Source: Rhizobium sp. S152 (lineage in GTDB: Bacteria; Pseudomonadota; Alphaproteobacteria; Rhizobiales; Rhizobiaceae). Taken from it: 64,000 nucleotides of DNA. Shown here piece by piece: positions 59,520-64,000 of this stretch. Every line of letters begins with the position of its first letter. Position 1 is the stretch's first letter. Made by a program: the position numbers and the translations under genes. The notes below the pieces were generated by a model. That model saw nothing but the letters and a program-made list of their open reading frames with translations, ran no database searches and was not told the DNA's origin. The stretch is taken from positions 310,001-374,000 of the forward strand of contig NZ_JAUDRZ010000008.1 in assembly GCF_030380735.1 (NCBI RefSeq). The letters are read 5' to 3'.

Positions 59520-59819
59520 ATGCGCACGTCAGACCGGATACTGGAACTCGAATGCAACCCGCCCGTCGCAACGCTGTCGCAGCGAATCGCCAACGGCTTT
59601 GCAACGGTGACCTCCGTACTGCGCGTGTTTCGCAACCGTATGGAGATCAATGCGCTGCACGAGCTCGACGATAATCAGTTGAAGGATATCGGCCTCTCCA
59701 GGGCTGATCTCGATGCCGCTTTCCTGGCCTCGACCTTCTTCGAGGATCCATCGGATCATTTGACGCGATCCGCGCGCAAGCGTGGCCGCAACGCCGTCTT
59801 CCGGTCCCATATCGACTAG
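59520..59819 (+). CDS. DUF1127 small protein
   Basis: 99 residues, with the DUF1127 core FRNRMEINALHELDDNQLKDIGLSRADLDAAF at about 39-70 and a basic C-terminus (RSARKRGRNAVFRSHID). DUF1127 proteins are small, often RNA-associated, and are linked to phosphate, carbon and small-RNA control in rhizobia and Brucella. Regulated, by inference, by the divergent LysR. The ATG at 59520 has GAAAGGA upstream. Terminator at 59869. Confidence 0.85.
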   Translation: MRTSDRILELECNPPVATLSQRIANGFATVTSVLRVFRNRMEINALHELDDNQLKDIGLSRADLDAAFLASTFFEDPSDHLTRSARKRGRNAVFRSHID

Positions 59820-59868
59820 GGCCGGCCCAGTTTTCCCCGCAGGGTGATAGCCAATAGCCCTGCCATTT

Positions 59869-59908
59869 AACCCGGTGATCGGCCTTCCGGCCATCTCCGG
59901 GTTTTTTT
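59869..59908 (+). terminator. Terminator of the DUF1127 gene
   Basis: Outer stem AACCCGG / CCGGGTT with an inner hairpin GGCC-TTCC-GGCC and seven T, about 50 bases after the stop. The end of the convergent DUF937 gene overlaps the T-run. Confidence 0.85.
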
Positions 59909-60733
59909 ACGCCTTTGGTTTGGAGACGGGCGGTGTCTGCGGTCGGTAAGTCTCGAAGATCGCTTCCATGCTCTTCTGGTAGCTCTTCTGCACCTCGAGC
60001 CCGCTGTCGAACATGGCGTTCAGCATGCCCATGTAGCTCTCGGCGGCACCCGGTTCTTCTTCCCGGGGCGCCGGCTGCGGGTCGGGCGCTGCGGTCTTGC
60101 CGAGATTGCCCATCATTTCCTGGAAAGCCTTGGCGAAAGGATTGTCGAGGAAGGGATTGTTAGGCGTCTGCTCCGGTGCCGGCTTCGGCACGCTGAACAT
60201 CAGCTGCATCGCCTGCGTGAACGGATTGTCGAAGATGCTGGGCTCGGGCGCGGCGCGCTGCTTGGGCGCGAAGCCGGTGCTCTGACGAACGGATTGACAG
60301 GCGCGCCCATCTGTCCCGTCGTCTGCTTGAACAGCCCGCCCATCAGCGTATCAGCCATGACAGGCAGCATCTGCTTGTAGATCTCCTGGCCGATGCCGGT
60401 CACCTTGGCGGCCTGTTCGGCGACCGCGCGCGACACGTCCTTGGAACCGAAGAGCTGCGCCAGGATGTTGTTGCCGTCGGATATCCCCTGCGGCGTGAAG
60501 GCCTTGCTCATGTCTTCGAAGTATTTGCCGTAGTTGCCCGAGGCGACCGCCTGCATCAGCCCCATGAAGTCATAGGGATTGCTGGTGCTGCGCTTCAGCC
60601 CCGCCGAAAAGGCCGGCATCAATGCCGCCATGGCTTTGGTCGCCTGCTCCTGCGCCAGGTTGAACTGCTTGGAGATGGCGTCCATCGCCGCGCCGTTCTG
60701 CGCCTGCATCATCATGTCGAACAGTGGCAGCAT
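59907..60733 (-). pseudogene. DUF937-family gene, frameshifted
   Basis: The 5' part (60733-60200, MLPLFDMMMQAQNGAAMDAISKQF ... GGLFKQTTGQMGAPVNPFV) has DUF937 character. After codons for NPFV near 60285 the natural continuation RQSTGFAPKQRAAPEPSIFDN lies in another frame. That frame runs through the later frame MQLMFSVPKPAPEQTPNNPF to 59907, ending PPVSKPKA. The disruption looks like loss of one copy of a TTCG duplication (...CCGTTCGTCAGAGC...). Restoring it would give about 275 residues. Without it the first frame ends in a spurious arginine/serine-rich tail. It could be a true pseudogene, phase variation or a sequencing error. Confidence 0.8.
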
Positions 60734-60818
60734 GAAATCCTATTCCCGGTTTCGCGACGCATGGTTGCGCCAGTATAGCCGGAAATAGGAATGCGCAAAC
60801 GGCTTTCTAGCGATGCGC

Positions 60819-62192
60819 CTAGTATTGATACTCGTCGAACACGGGTTCGACGGAGCCGTTCCAGCGGCCGTTGTAAAGCTTCAGCAGGTCGTCGGCGAGC
60901 GTCGATTTCTTCGCCAGGACCTCGTCGAGCGGCGCAAGGAAGATCGTCTCGTCCTGGCCATCGCGGTTGAGCTTGTTGCGCGATTTCAAGCCGGCCTTTG
61001 AAATGGCGATCACCTCGCGGGCTGTGTCGTAGAGCGCGTGGCCGCGGAAGCTCGCGTTCAGCCCCTCTGATGGCACGGCGTTGCGCAGTGCGTTCACCTC
61101 GTCGAAGGTCCAGTCCTTGGTCAGCTGGTCGGCGGCTTCCAGCGCCGCTTCATCATAGAGAAGGCCGACCCAGAATGCCGGCAGCGCGCAGATGCGACGC
61201 CACGGGCCGCCATCGGCGCCGCGCATTTCGAGGAAGCGCTTCAGGCGTACATCGGGGAAGAGGGTGGAAAGATGGTTCGTCCAGTCGCCCATCGTCGGCT
61301 CCCAGGCCGCGACTTCGCCCTTCAGCGCGCCGTTCATGAACTGGCGGAAGGTGACATGGGTACAGTCGTGGTAGCGGCCGTCGCGCACGATGAAGTACAT
61401 CGGCACGTCGAGCGCCCATTCCGTATAGTCATGGAAGCCGAAATCGTCGCGGAAGGTGAAGTCGAGCAGGCCCGACCGACGGTTGTCGGTGTCGCGCCAG
61501 ATGTCGCCGCGCCAGGACAGCAGGCCGTTCGGCTTGCCCTCGGTAAAGGGCGAGGCGGCAAACAGCGCCGTTGCCAGCGACTGCAGCTTCATCGAGACGC
61601 GCATCTTCTTGCGCATGTCGGCTTCCGAGGCGAAGTCGAGGTTCACCTGGATCGTGCAGGTGCGGTACATCATGTCCAGCCCCTTGGTGCCGACCTTCGG
61701 CATGTAGCGGCTCATGATCTCGTAGCGCGATTTCGGCATGACCGGCGTTTCGGCGAGTGTCCACTTCGGGCTGCCGCCGATGCCGAGGAAGCGGATGCCC
61801 ATCGGCTCGGCGATCTCGCGCAGCGTCGCCAGATGCGAATTCGATTCCTTGCAGGTTTCGTGGATGGTTTCGAGCGGCGCGCCCGAGAGTTCGAACTGCC
61901 CGCCCGGCTCGATCGAGATCGCGCCCATGCCGTGCTGTTCGCCAAGCCCGATGATGTTGTCGCCGTCGAGGATCGGCTCCCAGCCGGACTTCACCTGCAG
62001 GCCCTTCAAAAGCGCAGAAATGCTTGCTTCGCCGGCATAGGGAACGGGGCTGTTGTCTGCACGGAAGAAGGCAAACTTCTCGTGCTCGGTACCGATACGG
62101 AACTTCTCCTTCGGCTTGTTTCCCGCCGCGAGGTAGTCGGTCATTTCCTGCACCGAAGAGAGCGGTGTCTGGTCGGTCGTATCGCGGGCCAT
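60819..62192 (-). CDS. gshA: Glutamate-cysteine ligase
   Basis: 457 residues, the plant/alphaproteobacterial class of GshA. It joins glutamate and cysteine in the first step of glutathione synthesis. Motifs: KFRIGTEHEKFAFFR near residue 30, GAISIEPGGQFELSGAPLETIHETCKE near 90, MYRTCTIQVNLDFASE, and LEMRGADGGPWRRICALPAFWVGLLYD. ATG at 62192 (MARDTTDQTPL). Two cysteines (around 114 and 178) could form the redox-control disulfide reported for plant enzymes. Single gene, with rsmE upstream on the same strand (147-base gap). Confidence 0.95.
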   Translation of the reverse strand: MARDTTDQTPLSSVQEMTDYLAAGNKPKEKFRIGTEHEKFAFFRADNSPVPYAGEASISALLKGLQVKSGWEPILDGDNIIGLGEQHGMGAISIEPGGQFELSGAPLETIHETCKESNSHLATLREIAEPMGIRFLGIGGSPKWTLAETPVMPKSRYEIMSRYMPKVGTKGLDMMYRTCTIQVNLDFASEADMRKKMRVSMKLQSLATALFAASPFTEGKPNGLLSWRGDIWRDTDNRRSGLLDFTFRDDFGFHDYTEWALDVPMYFIVRDGRYHDCTHVTFRQFMNGALKGEVAAWEPTMGDWTNHLSTLFPDVRLKRFLEMRGADGGPWRRICALPAFWVGLLYDEAALEAADQLTKDWTFDEVNALRNAVPSEGLNASFRGHALYDTAREVIAISKAGLKSRNKLNRDGQDETIFLAPLDEVLAKKSTLADDLLKLYNGRWNGSVEPVFDEYQY

Positions 62193-62339
62193 GCAAGTTA
62201 CCTGTATTCGGGAAAACGCCGGGATGTCCGGACGTGGAAAAGGCTGATTAGGGCCGCTCCCACGTATGTTGCAAGTGAAATCCTTTCAACGGTCCATCAA
62301 AAAAATAGCACCGATTTTCGTGACGGGTCGAAAGGAGGG

Positions 62340-63077
62340 TTAATTCCAATCGCCGATCGCCGCCTGGATCACTGCCATGGCCGCCACTGCTGCCGTGTCC
62401 GCGCGCAGGATGCGCGGCCCGAGCGGGATGGCGGTGACGAAATCGAGACCGCGCAGCCGGGTACGTTCCTCCTCCGAAAAGCCGCCTTCCGGCCCAACAA
62501 GCAAAGCGAGCTTCCGTTCCTTGATCGATGACAGAAGCGGCAGCGGATTTTGCCCGGCATCGCCCTCGTCGCAATAGATGATGCGCCGCTCGCCCGGCCA
62601 GCCGTCGAGAAGGTCGAACAGGCGAACCGGCTCGGCCACCTCGGGAATGCCGAGAATGCCGCATTGTTCGGCCGCCTCGATCACGTTGGCGCGCAGCTTG
62701 TCGAGATTGGTGATCTTGCCCTGCACATGTTGGGTCATGACCGGCTGCAGCACGCCGGCCCCCATCTCGACCGCCTTCTGCACGAGATAGTCGAGCCGCC
62801 CGACTTTCAGTGGGGCAAAGAGATAGTGGAGGTCGGCAGGCGCCGGCTGCTGCCGAGTCTGCTCCTCGGGCACGATCATGATGCGCTTGCGGGTCGGAAA
62901 AGAAAGATTGGCCTTCCACTCGCCGTCACGGCCGTTGAAGACGAGGATCTCCGCGCCATCGGTCATGCGCAGCACGTTTGCGAGATAGTTGAATTGCTCC
63001 GAGGTCGCTTCAGCCGCTACGCCCTGCGAGAGCGGGGCGGCGACAAACAGCCTTTGCATCCGAAAATTGGCGCGCAT
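62340..63077 (-). CDS. rsmE: 16S rRNA m3U1498 methyltransferase
   Basis: 245 residues; N3-methylates U1498 of 16S rRNA. PUA-like N-terminal domain ([47 protein letters not shown]) then a SPOUT knot: [34 protein letters not shown] and [20 protein letters not shown], all RsmE hallmarks. Met1 or Met7 (MQRLFVAA, 63059) may be the start. Downstream of the Pit gene by 13 bases, so probably the same transcript. Confidence 0.95.
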   Translation of the reverse strand: MRANFRMQRLFVAAPLSQGVAAEATSEQFNYLANVLRMTDGAEILVFNGRDGEWKANLSFPTRKRIMIVPEEQTRQQPAPADLHYLFAPLKVGRLDYLVQKAVEMGAGVLQPVMTQHVQGKITNLDKLRANVIEAAEQCGILGIPEVAEPVRLFDLLDGWPGERRIIYCDEGDAGQNPLPLLSSIKERKLALLVGPEGGFSEEERTRLRGLDFVTAIPLGPRILRADTAAVAAMAVIQAAIGDWN

Positions 63078-63090
63078 CGATAGGTCCTGA

Positions 63091-64000
63091 TCAAACGAAG
63101 AGCGCGAACATAATCCAATAGATCACGGCCGCAAGTGTCGCCGAGATGGGCACGGTGACGACCCAGGCGGCAAGGATTGACATGACGTGCGAGCGCCGCA
63201 CGAGATAGCGCCGACGCACCTCGTAGGTATTGGGATCATCAGGCTCCTCGATCATCCAGACCTCGGCCTTGCGCCGCATGTATTCGATCCGCCGCTTGGA
63301 ATTGCGCGTGTACCATTCGCGGAAGAAACCGACGCCGAAGACCGAGCCGACGGCGATATGAGTGGTACTGACCGGCATGCCGAGCCAAGAGGCCACGATG
63401 ACGGTGAGCGCCGTCGACAGCGCGACGCAATAGGCGCGCATCGGGTTCAGCTTGGTGATCTGCTCGCCCACCAGACGGATCAGGCGCGGGCCGAACAGAA
63501 GCAAACCCACGGAAATCCCGAAGGCGCCGATCAGCATCACCCACAGCGGCGGCCCGCCGGCATCACCCAGCGGATGGCCGATGGCGACCCGCACGATCGC
63601 AGAGAGCGGCCCCACGGCGTTCGACACGTCGTTTGCCCCATGCGCGAAGGACAGCAGCGCCGCCGATCCGATCAGCGGCAGCTGGAACAGCACGCGCAGC
63701 GAACTGTTGCGGTTCTCGAGATCGCGCGACTGCCGCCGCACGAACGGCTTCGCGATGAACCATCCCAGCACGCCCATCATCAAACCGAAGAGCAGGATCA
63801 CCGGCGATGAGAAACGCCCGGCGCTTGCCAGCTGCAGCATCATGTAGGAGGCAAAGCCGCCGATCATTAAGGCGATCAGCACCGGCACCCAGCGCCGGGC
63901 TGCGGCGATCTTGTCTTGTCGATAGATGATCAGCGTCTTGACGAGATAGAGCAGTCCCGCCGCGATCACACCGCCAAGCAGGGGTGAAGTTATCCAGGCG
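63091..64000 (-). CDS. pit: Inorganic phosphate transporter, Pit family (partial)
   Basis: The C-terminal 302 residues or so are in the window; the start lies beyond 64000. Family signatures are [22 protein letters not shown] and [27 protein letters not shown], the two inverted-repeat halves of Pit phosphate:H+ symporters. A cytoplasmic basic/acidic insert ([24 protein letters not shown]) precedes the last helices. The frame is open to the window end (reading [21 protein letters not shown]). Likely the first gene before rsmE. Confidence 0.93.
   Translation of the reverse strand, partial: AWITSPLLGGVIAAGLLYLVKTLIIYRQDKIAAARRWVPVLIALMIGGFASYMMLQLASAGRFSSPVILLFGLMMGVLGWFIAKPFVRRQSRDLENRNSSLRVLFQLPLIGSAALLSFAHGANDVSNAVGPLSAIVRVAIGHPLGDAGGPPLWVMLIGAFGISVGLLLFGPRLIRLVGEQITKLNPMRAYCVALSTALTVIVASWLGMPVSTTHIAVGSVFGVGFFREWYTRNSKRRIEYMRRKAEVWMIEEPDDPNTYEVRRRYLVRRSHVMSILAAWVVTVPISATLAAVIYWIMFALFV

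Overview
The window (GC-rich, strong GC3 bias, Shine-Dalgarno starts) looks like chromosomal DNA of an alphaproteobacterium of the Rhizobiaceae (Rhizobium/Agrobacterium/Ensifer relatives). The case rests on a RirA-type iron regulator, a CbrA-type PAS kinase beside a phasin, a zwf-pgl-edd Entner-Doudoroff operon, an ScfR-type regulator divergent from a short-form isocitrate lyase, and a tRNA-His with A73 and no encoded G-1. I see no insertion sequence, prophage, integrase, CRISPR array or plasmid function: this is a housekeeping and nutrient-uptake region with some accessory genes. The gene order potFGHI, AsmA-like, acetoacetyl-CoA synthetase, cbrA, phasin, tRNA-His resembles, from memory, the Ensifer meliloti chromosome.

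Layout. 1-3214 (minus): zwf-pgl-edd, with edd cut by the left edge. 3348-6096 (minus): puuB and puuA, putrescine catabolism by gamma-glutamylation. 6221-7694: RdsA/YhiN-family flavoprotein and a 47-residue membrane peptide. 8012-12551: two tandem chemoreceptors with similar signalling halves. 12857-16919: a LysR regulator, then aceA with a small partner gene facing an ScfR/RamB-type regulator across a repeat-rich control region. 17040-21110: potFGHI polyamine importer. 21111-29815: AsmA-like protein, acetoacetyl-CoA synthetase, a possible small RNA, the 1265-residue kinase CbrA and a phasin. 29941-32693: tRNA-His, small HTH protein, membrane protein, DUF4174 protein, LysR regulator. 32690-35320: ABM-domain protein, mmsA, rirA with an Irr/RirA-type box. 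35660-40929: dppABCDF. 40982-44112: gluconokinase, YeeE/YedE transporter, DadA-like oxidase. 44186-45753: type III polyketide synthase with an isoprenylcysteine-methyltransferase-like enzyme. 45915-47922: TPR protein, ECF sigma factor, anti-sigma factor. 47974-49013: GT34-like glycosyltransferase and tRNA-Gln. 49271-54700: Ppx with a long basic N-terminal tail, RlmE, VOC protein, MFS exporter, Tat-exported metallo-beta-lactamase-fold hydrolase. 54876-58355: guaB, membrane protein, MAPEG protein, TetR regulator. 58359-59819: LsrB/VtlR-like LysR divergent from a DUF1127 protein. 59907-60733: DUF937 gene with a frameshift. 60819-64000: gshA, rsmE and a Pit transporter cut by the right edge.

Metabolic links. 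Gluconokinase feeds 6-phosphogluconate into the zwf-pgl-edd route. PotFGHI brings in putrescine that PuuA/PuuB degrade. Isocitrate lyase, acetoacetyl-CoA synthetase, MmsA and phasin fit growth on acetyl-CoA and propionyl-CoA precursors and polyhydroxybutyrate turnover.

No wholly new system stands out. The most unusual items are the two-gene type III PKS-methyltransferase operon, the TPR-ECF-anti-sigma cluster, the LysR/DUF1127 divergent pair, the repeat array between aceA and its regulator, a 27-bp tandem duplication of the ppx stop-codon region, and the DUF937 frameshift.
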